A stretch of 22,834 bases of DNA from a virus. Shown here piece after piece: positions 12,677-20,423 of this stretch. The DNA lies in the IMG/VR virus record IMGVR_UViG_3300046012_000591, positions 1-22,834 of that record, one strand, 5' to 3'. The notes beneath the pieces are model-generated. The model was given only the letters and a program-made list of their open reading frames with translations, had not been told where the DNA came from and searched no databases. Numbering within the stretch: the first letter of the stretch is position 1; the number at the start of each line of letters is the position of its first letter. Both the position numbers and the translations under genes were made by a program.

Positions 12677-14101
12677 TTACCTCGAAAACCAATTAAAAAT
12701 GCGCATATCTCCCCATGTAGGCAGCCAGTCCGTATTGCGTTCTGGGATCTCAAGTCTCTGTCTGTCATTAAGATTTAATGTCTTCATATTCTGTTTGATT
12801 TCATCAAAAAATGCTTCCTGATCAAAGTATGGATCTTTTTGCCTGAGAGCTCTTGCAATGGTTAGTAGGCTATCATCTTCTGTAAGCATTTTTCCAATAT
12901 CAATTGCAGCTTTTCTAGAATTGGCTTCCGATCTCTTAGGGTCTGGAACCTCACCGTATTTCGTTTGCTTGAAGTTCTGGGGTTTGAAATTATTTACATA
13001 GTTGTTCCATGACGGACTAATTGGAAAAGCTACCGTAGCCGCTCCTTCAGAAGATAGACCCATCCCCCCATCTACAGGTTCCTTTTTGAGAATATTGTAG
13101 TACTCTTCAGAGTTTCCGGAATCTTTAAAGGTGCCCGAATAGTCATTTAGCTTACTGAGTGTTTCCTGTTTTTTTGCAAAGGCCTCTAGTCCAGTTGTCT
13201 TAGCTGTCTTATCAAATTGATTTCTAGCTTTTGCAGTCGCTAGCGCCTTTTTTGAGAATTCGTGAGCAGCATCTTCAATAGACAAGTTGGGATTTGTCCT
13301 AAGAGCTTTTTGCATCGCTCTTTCTAGATTTATTTTAAATTCTCCAGGTAAGTCTTTGTAAATACCTTCCTTCGTCTTCTGAAATTTCGTTTCTAGGTGG
13401 CGCTCCAATTCATTTTTTGCCGTAGTTGTCCTTTCCATGTCTTCTCTCTGCCTTTGCTGAAGCACTGGAGCTACTCCTAGTTCACGTGCTTCGTCATCGG
13501 CAGCCATTCTTTGAGACTGGTCTGGTAGAAATCCTTTGTCTATGTAGTGCAATATTCTTGCATCCCTTTGTTGAAGTGGCCAAGGAAGAGACGTTTTTGC
13601 CGCAGGATTAAACGTGTTTTCATTTGGAGATGAAAGCGGTTGTTCGGGCTCTCGTGAAGAGAATCTTCCTCCTCCCATTGCTTGCTGATCAGGAACTCTC
13701 CCTTGCGGCTGACCACGTATTGTCCCTTGTTGCATTGGGCGCGCAATGTTGTCTAGGAATTGTCTTTCCTGAACTGGAGTAATATCAGCGGATGATTCAG
13801 GAGGCTGTCCTTGATTTCCTCTTCCATAACCCCCTGCTACATTCCGGTATGCATTCGCCATATTGTTTGTTTTCGCCAGATCCGAGAATGACTGAATCGT
13901 CTGAGGAGTAATGCCAGGAATAGCAGACAAGCGAGCCAACTGCTGCATGGGATTTAAGTTTTGATGCTCTTGCTCAAAAGCCTTCAGTCCAGAAGAAAGC
14001 CTGTTCCTTTCGATCTCTTTAGGTACTTGCTCAGCTAGTCCTTTACCAAAACCACTCCCAATCCTTCCAAAAATGTCACCTTGCTTGATGTATTGTGCCA
14101 T
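12677..14101 (-). CDS. Probable internal virion protein
   Basis: A 474-residue, mostly helical and charged protein starting MAQYIKQGDIFGRIGSGFGK. The ATG directly follows the stop of the upstream gene. The first 30 residues carry a Gly-rich IFGRIGSGFGKGLAEQVPKE stretch found at the N-terminus of some capsid-internal proteins. A Gln/Gly/Pro-rich linker covers about 85-170. A long helical region follows (about 200-330; DDEARELGVAPVLQQRQRED, DAAHEFSKKALATAKARNQF). No peptidoglycan hydrolase motif is visible. Low-complexity, helical proteins in this place (after nozzle and fibre tip, before fibre genes) are usually ejected with DNA or line the portal channel; this is inference from context. Confidence 0.6.
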   Translation of the reverse strand: MAQYIKQGDIFGRIGSGFGKGLAEQVPKEIERNRLSSGLKAFEQEHQNLNPMQQLARLSAIPGITPQTIQSFSDLAKTNNMANAYRNVAGGYGRGNQGQPPESSADITPVQERQFLDNIARPMQQGTIRGQPQGRVPDQQAMGGGRFSSREPEQPLSSPNENTFNPAAKTSLPWPLQQRDARILHYIDKGFLPDQSQRMAADDEARELGVAPVLQQRQREDMERTTTAKNELERHLETKFQKTKEGIYKDLPGEFKINLERAMQKALRTNPNLSIEDAAHEFSKKALATAKARNQFDKTAKTTGLEAFAKKQETLSKLNDYSGTFKDSGNSEEYYNILKKEPVDGGMGLSSEGAATVAFPISPSWNNYVNNFKPQNFKQTKYGEVPDPKRSEANSRKAAIDIGKMLTEDDSLLTIARALRQKDPYFDQEAFFDEIKQNMKTLNLNDRQRLEIPERNTDWLPTWGDMRIFNWFSR

Positions 14102-14791
14102 TTAGTATGCTCCTCTTTGCAAGAAGTTAGGCAGCTGAAAGCCGGATTGTGGTCTTATGTTTGGACTCGCCGGTATTCCTCCTGTACCGTAAGGACTTGT
14201 ATTAGCACCTACCTGGTTTCCCGATCCATTCTTACCACTAAACCAATTGCTCATTTGAGATCCAACACCTGGAGGAGCTCCCGCGTATGTGGCCGCTATC
14301 TGTCCAGCTAATGGTGAAACCTGCGATAGGAAACCTTCTGTTCCAGGTCTAGTCACCATGTTTTGGCTAAAGTTATTTAGACCTTGCGCGCCGATGTTTT
14401 GTAGCCCCTGAGCGCCAGTTTGACGCAATTGTGCTCTCATTGCCCCTAATCTCTCCGAAAGGTCCGTGGCACCTTGTATTTGTGCGTTTCTGAATCCAGA
14501 GCTAGATAGACCCCCTGCTCCCATTCCCGCAAACTGTTCTGAGATTCCAGGCACAATGTCTTGGTTGTACTGTCTCAGTGCAGGCGCAGAAAAGGCGTTA
14601 TAGTCTGCACTATCATCACTGAGAAGACCGCGGTAATAATCGGCTGATGTACCAAATGCCCCACCTGCTCCAGGTTGTTGCCCTGCACCTACAAGTTGTT
14701 GATACAAGCCCTCTTGTTCAGGACGCAGAGTTGATACGTTTTTTCTTTTCTCAGGAGTACCAAGAAAGAATCGACTTAAGAATCCAGCCAT
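14102..14791 (-). CDS. Gln/Gly-rich probable ejection protein
   Basis: A 229-residue protein starting MAGFLSRFFLGTPEKRKNVS. A full AGGAGG lies 6 nt before the ATG, formed by the last codons of the upstream gene. Residues 1-12 are hydrophobic. About 25-170 are rich in Gln, Gly, Ala and Ser with short helical blocks (RPEQEGLYQQLVGAGQQPGA, FRNAQIQGATDLSERLGAMR). The final part is Gly/Pro/Asn-rich (SGNQVGANTSPYGTGGIPAS). The Gln/Ala-rich, low-complexity pattern resembles P22 gp7/gp20-type DNA-transfer proteins, but no family match can be proven by eye. It is the first of four consecutive genes that probably encode internal virion components. Confidence 0.55.
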   Translation of the reverse strand: MAGFLSRFFLGTPEKRKNVSTLRPEQEGLYQQLVGAGQQPGAGGAFGTSADYYRGLLSDDSADYNAFSAPALRQYNQDIVPGISEQFAGMGAGGLSSSGFRNAQIQGATDLSERLGAMRAQLRQTGAQGLQNIGAQGLNNFSQNMVTRPGTEGFLSQVSPLAGQIAATYAGAPPGVGSQMSNWFSGKNGSGNQVGANTSPYGTGGIPASPNIRPQSGFQLPNFLQRGAY

Positions 14792-14792
14792 A

Positions 14793-15311
14793 TTAGACCT
14801 CCTGAAGATATTCGATTATCACGTAACATCTGGTAAATTGCGAGTAATTTAAACTGGTTTGGATACGCACATTGTTCACGTCCATATTTAGCAGTATGTT
14901 CTGATTGAGTGCTAATGGTGATGCAAATGGTAAAGGGATACCTATGAAGTTTACGGGATCAGTCGCATAAGCTCCCATGAATACGAGCGTGAAGTTGGCA
15001 TCTACAGTGATCCCGTGCGGCACAGTTTTGAGAGCTGCGTTGGGAAGAGCTCCAAAGTTGATGACCTTACGCAGCACGCTTCTAAACTGTTGGCTTGTCC
15101 CCCCATCTGCCACGTTATTGGATCCAGGGATGAAGGCTTTACCAGAGAGCAATTCTTCATCTAGAAACCATCCAATCTCACGTAGGTTGACAGCGTTAGC
15201 TATGCGTTTGAGCTGCTCCACAATGAATGGCCGTGCGTCTTCCCATTTCTCAGGTACAACGTCATAAACAGGCACATACGATTCGAGCATTTGGTTGTCT
15301 GAAGGTGTCAT
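14793..15311 (-). CDS. Conserved virion-cluster protein, possibly tail accessory
   Basis: A 172-residue protein (MTPSDNQMLESYVPVYDVVP...). The N-terminal third is helical and charged (EKWEDARPFIVEQLKRIANA, then NLREIGWFLDEELLSGKAFI). About 85-172 is beta-rich: RKVINFGALPNAALKTVPHG, NFTLVFMGAYATDPVNFIGI, PLPFASPLALNQNILLNMDV, ending CYVIIEYLQEV. This domain with its late P-L-P-F-A-S-P motif occurs in small tail-associated proteins of environmental podoviruses. The start abuts the upstream stop (TATAAATG) with GGGG before it. No catalytic residues are apparent. It lies directly downstream of the fibre-tip gene. Confidence 0.6.
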   Translation of the reverse strand: MTPSDNQMLESYVPVYDVVPEKWEDARPFIVEQLKRIANAVNLREIGWFLDEELLSGKAFIPGSNNVADGGTSQQFRSVLRKVINFGALPNAALKTVPHGITVDANFTLVFMGAYATDPVNFIGIPLPFASPLALNQNILLNMDVNNVRIQTSLNYSQFTRCYVIIEYLQEV

Positions 15312-15962
15312 TTATACCCCTATTGCCATGAAGAAAACGGTTGCCGCTCTCTGACTACCGTTTTCATTTCTCACAATTACGGTTGCCTGAGTAGCTGAAG
15401 GAGTATTAAGAAAATCAGCCGTTCTAGTGTCATTGTTAGCGGTTACTATTACAGAAACTGTAGCAGAATAGAATGTGGTGAATGCTATAGGCCAATTAAA
15501 TGTCGTTCCATTTGCTGCTGATGCAATTGCTTGTCTTCCCCACTGTAAAATAAGTCCTCCAGGCAAAAAAGTAACTCCATTATTGGCTTTCACAGGAACG
15601 AAGTTTCTTGTAAGAGCTATTTGACGTCCCGCTCCGCTTAACCAATAGAGACCAGTGTCAACGTTTATTCCATCGTTCACTTGGCTGCTGAAAAGCTGAC
15701 CGAATCCTGCGGTTGTTGCAGGTACACCTTGAGGGTATTGAGCGGCAGACGTGTAGTTATTGGGTGCATTTGTTACAGTCGTGGATTGGGGGTTGTAGTG
15801 AATGGATTGATGATAGCCGTTAGGAGGTGATCCAGTCGTACTAGAAAAAGGAATGTGGTCCACGGAAAACTGAGTGTCCAACTGCTGAAAGTTCGTTTGC
15901 ACTGCAGAGTAATCAATGTTAAGTTTTACATTACCTGTCGGTATTCCTGGTTGATAAGTCAT
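15312..15962 (-). CDS. Tail fibre-tip protein, gp53-like C-terminal domain
   Basis: A 216-residue protein starting MTYQPGIPTGNVKLNIDYSA, with GGAG 7 nt before the ATG. The first half is a head or attachment region (NFQQLDTQFSVDHIPFSSTT, PPNGYHQSIHYNP). The C-terminal domain begins at about residue 130: NNGVTFLPGGLILQWGRQAI, then FNWPIAFTTFYSATVSVIVT, and ends AATVFFMAIGV. The GLILQWG plus W-P-I-A-F pattern is the signature of the gp53-like C-terminal domain found at the tips of many phage tail fibres, where it binds the host receptor. It lies directly downstream of the large nozzle-like gene, so it may be a short tail-tip or side fibre separate from the fibre genes at 5-11 kb. Good family match; receptor unknown. 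Confidence 0.7.
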   Translation of the reverse strand: MTYQPGIPTGNVKLNIDYSAVQTNFQQLDTQFSVDHIPFSSTTGSPPNGYHQSIHYNPQSTTVTNAPNNYTSAAQYPQGVPATTAGFGQLFSSQVNDGINVDTGLYWLSGAGRQIALTRNFVPVKANNGVTFLPGGLILQWGRQAIASAANGTTFNWPIAFTTFYSATVSVIVTANNDTRTADFLNTPSATQATVIVRNENGSQRAATVFFMAIGV

Positions 15963-15971
15963 TCTTCACTC

Positions 15972-18389
15972 CTATATCTGGGTCATACGACCGGCTTTTC
16001 TAATCCATAAAACTTGTGCGTCTATCTGCACGGGAAGCTCTTGTTCTTCACCATTCAGCTGTGCGTTTGAGAATGTGTATTGAAGAGTTAAGAAGTTTGC
16101 CCGCGTTGCACAAAATACCCTCTGCCAAAACTTGGAACTGCTTCCCATGTTGTTCAGAGTAGACTGAGTCGTGGGAATAACGGAGTTGAAGAACGTGTCA
16201 GGATTGCTTGCAATGCTGTAGTCGTTGATTTCGTTATTAGGAGATGTGTTAGAGGATGCGCTTTCGTCATAGTCTAAAAATACCTTAAGGGTGATGGCTC
16301 CAGGTTGCTCTTGTCCGCTTGCATCCATGAGGATATCTAGGTATCCCAGTTGTATACTCTGTCCATCATCCAAAAAGTTAAATTTCTTGCTGACTATCGA
16401 AAAATTATCTCGTAAGTTTATGAGTCCACCGCCCACATAAGTGCCACTTGGAGATGCAGTGACCTCACCGTTAAACTGTTGAGTGTTTGCGTCAAAGGTA
16501 TAGATCTCGAAAGTGTCTTGGTCTATTACGGATATACCGAACACTCCTCCATTGAGACTAGAGTAAGGCGTGCCGTCAGGGATTCCGCTAATTCCTATTA
16601 TGTAAGGAACATTGTTTATTGAGTCCGATCCTGTAGTACTGAATAGATTGTGGTTCGGGCATGTAATGATCGTTGTCGTGCTATTTGTGATTCCTTGAAT
16701 ATATAAACTGGGTTGACTGGTTGTTATGTCAACTGTCGATATGTAATGCACGAAGCCTTGTTGGTTTCCTCCTACGATGGAAGGAATTTGTGCCGGTTGG
16801 CTAGCTTTCCACGTGAAGTCGCATTCAACCCATGGTATGTCTGTGTTTAACCATGTTCTAGCTTGCTGTGGCTGGAAAGTTCCAAGAGTTGTCAATGAGT
16901 CTGTGAATAAAGCCCAGGAGTCATTCTCATAGTTGTAAACAAGACGTCGATTAGGAAATACAAAATTAGATTCTCCTAAATTCGGATCATATGCGTTAGA
17001 CAACGGGACAGTCCAATAAGCGAGACGATTCACAAAGTCTCTAATCCCATGTACGCGTTCTGGTCCATTATGGTCGCTATTAAAGGCAAATACAAAGTCA
17101 GGTATCTTTATGTCGATTCTTTCCGACTTATAGCTGTCACACTCAACGATGCCTTTATCTCCGATTCCCACAAGAGAAGTGTCGAATTGGATGGCCGAGA
17201 ATTCCCCTTCTGCACCCAGTTCACTATTGACTCTCTCGATTTGGAAAGGTGCAATGGATCGTCCCGTATAGCGTAATTGCCAGGTGGAGCGTTCGCAATA
17301 GATGACAAGGTTGTCGCGAACGAATCCCACCGCAACGATGTCTTCGCTAGTGGGGATGTCTAGAAATCCACCTTGTCCTCTGATGTCGTCTCTCCATGAT
17401 CCTGTTGATGGTGGACCATTGGAATATGCGATAAAAGGATTTCCGATGGTCGACCATCTAACACGATTTGAAAATTGTTGAGACTGAGCAACCGTGGCTC
17501 CTTCCCATGTATTGAACACGACCATGCGTCCTCGATATGGAAGCATGGATGCCCAATTAAAGAGGAAATTTGTGGCATCAATTTGGGTCCATGTTCCAGG
17601 AACAGCACCCGGTACGCTATACCAATTTAGCCAAGTAGCGCCATCTGTTATGCGAGGAGGATCTGCCTGGTTAGTGTTTCCAAAATTTCCTGTATTATTT
17701 ACAACCCAAAATAGCTTTTGATTATTAGTACCGAAGTTAATGCCATCGCTCACCCAATAGTTTGTGCTCCAGAAGAAATCGGTGGCTGTTGGATCTCCCA
17801 TGTGAGCGTTCCAAGTAGTGTTCGTTAAGGGAAGATATTCTTCAAAGGCACCTGTTGTGGGATTGTAAATATATGCATAGACTTGATCGAAGAAAATTGT
17901 GTTTGCATTCGTATCATTCTGTTGATCTTGGCTTCTAATGCCCATCACAGGAAGGTCCGGATAATACTTGATTGTTCCTGTTAAAGCCGCTCCCCCACCA
18001 CCTGCAATTGTTAAAACAGTCATGGCATAGTTAATGGTGCTTCCTGGGTCTGCAACTCCATTCTTAAGAAGATTTCCATCTTGTGCAGGATCTGTGTAAA
18101 GATTTCCCCCAACAGTTATGTTTATCGACCCAGCAACTATGTTAGAACTGGATTGTAGTCCTAAGATTGTTTTAAGAGTGGCCGAATCTACTGTTAGGTT
18201 TCCTGTGACAGTCACTTGACGTTGAAGCCTTCCAATAGTTTTAAGTCCCCTCTTTCTCAGGATGCGCTCCCTCCATACATAGGCATTCTGAAGGGTGGGA
18301 TAGGCATCATTGGGCAAAATGAATTCTTCCCGGCTCTTTACGAGTCCAGTCTGATTTCCAGTGATCTTGAGTGGACTATACCCCGCCAT
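15972..18389 (-). CDS. Large tail nozzle/hub-like protein
   Basis: An 805-residue protein. I start it at ATG 18389 because it overlaps the upstream stop as TAATG; a GTG 24 nt earlier is possible. The N-terminus MAGYSPLKITGNQTGLVKSR and PNDAYPTLQNAYVWRERILR resemble the opening of phage proteins that plug or extend the portal (P22 gp10/T7 gp12-type). The middle (about 150-520) has repeated beta blades with RVRWSTIGNP (about 310), DNLVIYCERSTWQLRYTGRS, ERIDIKIPDFVFAF and RLVYNYENDSWALFTDS, as in a beta propeller. About 565-640 is an FCCH-like domain (TCPNHNLFSTTG ... LNGGVFGISVIDQDTFEIYT). The end is beta-rich. It follows the adaptor gene, the usual order for tail nozzle genes. The function is by analogy; no direct match is proven. 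Confidence 0.6.
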   Translation of the reverse strand: MAGYSPLKITGNQTGLVKSREEFILPNDAYPTLQNAYVWRERILRKRGLKTIGRLQRQVTVTGNLTVDSATLKTILGLQSSSNIVAGSINITVGGNLYTDPAQDGNLLKNGVADPGSTINYAMTVLTIAGGGGAALTGTIKYYPDLPVMGIRSQDQQNDTNANTIFFDQVYAYIYNPTTGAFEEYLPLTNTTWNAHMGDPTATDFFWSTNYWVSDGINFGTNNQKLFWVVNNTGNFGNTNQADPPRITDGATWLNWYSVPGAVPGTWTQIDATNFLFNWASMLPYRGRMVVFNTWEGATVAQSQQFSNRVRWSTIGNPFIAYSNGPPSTGSWRDDIRGQGGFLDIPTSEDIVAVGFVRDNLVIYCERSTWQLRYTGRSIAPFQIERVNSELGAEGEFSAIQFDTSLVGIGDKGIVECDSYKSERIDIKIPDFVFAFNSDHNGPERVHGIRDFVNRLAYWTVPLSNAYDPNLGESNFVFPNRRLVYNYENDSWALFTDSLTTLGTFQPQQARTWLNTDIPWVECDFTWKASQPAQIPSIVGGNQQGFVHYISTVDITTSQPSLYIQGITNSTTTIITCPNHNLFSTTGSDSINNVPYIIGISGIPDGTPYSSLNGGVFGISVIDQDTFEIYTFDANTQQFNGEVTASPSGTYVGGGLINLRDNFSIVSKKFNFLDDGQSIQLGYLDILMDASGQEQPGAITLKVFLDYDESASSNTSPNNEINDYSIASNPDTFFNSVIPTTQSTLNNMGSSSKFWQRVFCATRANFLTLQYTFSNAQLNGEEQELPVQIDAQVLWIRKAGRMTQI

Positions 18390-19528
18390 TAGAAACCCTG
18401 TCCCATTCCCCACCCAGTGCCGAATCCCGTTTGGGTCGTATTGAATAAGGTGATGTTTGGCTGCTGGATCTCTTCTATGGCCTGCCTTTCAAGCACAAGG
18501 GCTTCTTGACGCTTGAAGCCTTCCATAAGGTTTTGCACTCCCTCCATATCTTGACGGTCCCTTAAGATCTCACAAGCTGCTCCATAGGCAATGTACTGGG
18601 CCCACTGATTGAGAATAGGGTTCTGCGTTGTGGTCATGAACTGTACGGGTGTCTGATAAGCTTCTATTTCGCACAAATAGACGTTGTCTGGCACTGGTCT
18701 AATGGTAAATTCGTTGTTCCAGAAAAGCAGGTTATAGGGCCTGCCTACCTGATAGGTTGCAGCCCAAACGTTGATCATCGTGCCTGCTGCCGGTGCTACA
18801 GGGAACGTTACGTTTATTTCGGTTGTCACATAGTTCACAGTGCCACAATACTGCGGTGTCTGCGGAGAAGGAGGAGAAGGGACAGGGATTGGAGACAAGG
18901 GAGGAATTGCAGGCTGTTGCACGTTCGATGAGTCTAGATAGACGTTATTTCCCACATTGTTTTGATTAACAAATAAGAGTTGTCCTGTAGTTGTATTGCT
19001 TCCGATCCCAAGTGCAGTGACAACACCGCCACCGTCATCAATGATACGAATAGGATTACCGTTAACATCGATTCCTCCTATGACAACTTGTGTGCTTAGA
19101 ATTCCAAAGTTAGGCTGTGGAAATGGGTTCTGGTTGTTTCCAAACAGTGTAAACGTAAACGAAGTCGTCACTCCATCTCCACCTACAGGCTGAAACTGCG
19201 TAGGGTAGCGTGGATATAGGTTTAAGAGCTGGTCGCGATTCTTGAAAAAGTTCCCTTGTATCCCCTCAAAGTAAATAGGAGCACGAAATCCCTGGTACAT
19301 GTTTACGTCAACTGGGTATCTGTCTACGTTAGGAATCGTTAAGAATTTGTAAACAGCTCGCTGCTGATCGATTTTAATTGCATAGGGGAAATCATTTGAA
19401 TAGAATACGTTGACCGCCCTCTGGATGTCTGCACTACTCAAAGCAGACTGGCTCGCAGACGCGGTGAGCCTGCGAACTTTAGTCTCGATGAACGTATAGG
19501 TAGAATCTGCCGGTAGTACTGATGACAT
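18389..19528 (-). CDS. gp4-like head-tail adaptor candidate
   Basis: A 379-residue protein. The N-terminal 120 residues are helix/strand mixed (SAADIQ-like SALSSADIQRAVNVFYSND, DQQRAVYKFLTIPNVDRYPV). The middle holds beta segments and a Pro-rich linker (PPLSPIPVPSPPSPQTPQ). About 304-350 is a helical bundle: NQWAQYIAYGAACEILRDRQ and VQNLMEGFKRQEALVLERQ. This helix pair (W-x-x-Y-I-A-x-G-A-A followed by a charged helix) is typical of gp4-type adaptors that attach the tail to the portal. The gene order capsid, small proteins, adaptor, nozzle supports it. Its stop overlaps the next start (TAATG). It is larger than the classical gp4 (about 166 residues), the excess being the beta insert. Confidence 0.5.
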   Translation of the reverse strand: MSSVLPADSTYTFIETKVRRLTASASQSALSSADIQRAVNVFYSNDFPYAIKIDQQRAVYKFLTIPNVDRYPVDVNMYQGFRAPIYFEGIQGNFFKNRDQLLNLYPRYPTQFQPVGGDGVTTSFTFTLFGNNQNPFPQPNFGILSTQVVIGGIDVNGNPIRIIDDGGGVVTALGIGSNTTTGQLLFVNQNNVGNNVYLDSSNVQQPAIPPLSPIPVPSPPSPQTPQYCGTVNYVTTEINVTFPVAPAAGTMINVWAATYQVGRPYNLLFWNNEFTIRPVPDNVYLCEIEAYQTPVQFMTTTQNPILNQWAQYIAYGAACEILRDRQDMEGVQNLMEGFKRQEALVLERQAIEEIQQPNITLFNTTQTGFGTGWGMGQGF

Positions 19529-19541
19529 GGGGGACCCCTAG

Positions 19542-19973
19542 TTAAAATGACGCTGGAGTAAACTTGTGAAGCCATTCCCCTTCTTCATCACGTCCCAGAG
19601 GAGCTTCAGAGTTTTGTACAGGCTTATCATCTATGCTAACAAGCCCCTCTCGCCTCTTCATAACCTTGTTTTTGTCATTGACTTCATTGATTAGTCCCAT
19701 TGGTACCTCATAGACCTTTCCAGGAATGAAATGCCAAACTTGGATCGGCTCTCCAGCATACTTGCAATAAGGCTTCGTAAGGCGCTCATGTCTACCTCGT
19801 GAATTCATATATTCTGCTTTAACCAAGCGAGCATCTTCTTTCTTCTGCTTCTCCACCTCTTTCTTGTGCTCTGGCTTCATATTCTTGAAGTCATCGAAGG
19901 GAACGCTATTAGTCAGAGTGTTGATAAGACCGTGTTGCTCACCACTTGCCGTAGCCATTAACAGTTGTGACAT
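19542..19973 (-). CDS. Conserved small virion-cluster protein, unknown function
   Basis: A 143-residue protein whose ATG overlaps the upstream stop (TAATG). The N-terminal 60 residues are hydrophilic (DDFKNMKPEHKKEVEKQKKE, a charged helix). About 58-110 contains the most conserved-looking part: SRGRHERLTKPYCKYAGEPI, QVWHFIPGKVYEVPMGLINE, then KVMKRREGLVS. The pattern of N-x-R-G-x-x-E-R-L-x-K-P-Y followed by W-x-x-I-P-G-x-x-Y-x-x-P is recurrent in podovirus structural clusters near the capsid gene. Whether it is a virion or an assembly protein cannot be told. No enzymatic motif is visible. Confidence 0.65.
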   Translation of the reverse strand: MSQLLMATASGEQHGLINTLTNSVPFDDFKNMKPEHKKEVEKQKKEDARLVKAEYMNSRGRHERLTKPYCKYAGEPIQVWHFIPGKVYEVPMGLINEVNDKNKVMKRREGLVSIDDKPVQNSEAPLGRDEEGEWLHKFTPASF

Positions 19974-20362
19974 TAGTTACCTATGTTGTTAAGGGATTGA
20001 AAAGGAACTTGGTTTGTAAAATTCGTGTATTGAAGGTTTCTAGATCCAGCTGGGGAGAAACTAGCAGGAGTATCTGCGCTGTTTGGGTTGTATACAAAGT
20101 CATCAAAATTTGTGGAATCTATATTTAAGGTCATAATTAGATTGATGTTATCCACAGACAATATCTTTCCATTGAGCCCATTAGCCTGAAACATTCCCCA
20201 CGTTATAGGCACAGTCAATTTAACTACTTGTTCAGGAACGTAAGTGCTATATCCATTTGGAGGAACCGTATAGGTCACTACCATAGGATTAGACTGAGTC
20301 ATGCTTGTAATTAGCATCATGCTCGGGATTTGGATAACGCCTGGTAGGTATGTGTTGGGCAT
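19973..20362 (-). CDS. Single FCCH-like beta-domain virion protein
   Basis: A 129-residue protein starting MPNTYLPGVIQIPSMMLITS, with AGGA before the ATG. Residues about 25-100 make one beta domain (NGYSTYVPEQVVKLTVPITW, GMFQANGLNGKILSVDNINL, TLNIDSTNFDDFVYNP). It is clearly related to the C-terminal half of the neighbouring 332-residue protein (PYSFGMYQMNQLTGKILSID, VDIDSSAFSAFAFP). The pattern (G-x-T-G or y-p entry, G-M-x-Q-x-N-x-L-x-G-x-I, then I-D-S-S/T-x-F) resembles FCCH-like domains common in phage tail and capsid-associated proteins. It is probably a capsid decoration or tail accessory protein. A hairpin separates it from the upstream gene. Confidence 0.6.
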   Translation of the reverse strand: MPNTYLPGVIQIPSMMLITSMTQSNPMVVTYTVPPNGYSTYVPEQVVKLTVPITWGMFQANGLNGKILSVDNINLIMTLNIDSTNFDDFVYNPNSADTPASFSPAGSRNLQYTNFTNQVPFQSLNNIGN

Positions 20363-20390
20363 ATTTTCCTATGCAAAAAGACGTAACTAA

Positions 20391-20415
20391 GGGAGGGGAC
20401 AAACTGTCTCCTCCC
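20391..20415 (-). terminator. GC-rich hairpin after the capsid gene pair
   Basis: On the minus strand GGGAGGAGAC-AGTTT-GTCCCCTCCC forms a 10-bp stem with one mismatch and a 5-nt loop, followed after 9 nt by TCTTTTT. It lies right after the 332-residue gene, where partial termination would leave capsid transcripts in excess over downstream genes. The gap before the T-run makes full termination doubtful. Confidence 0.6.
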
Positions 20416-20423
20416 TCGGATTC

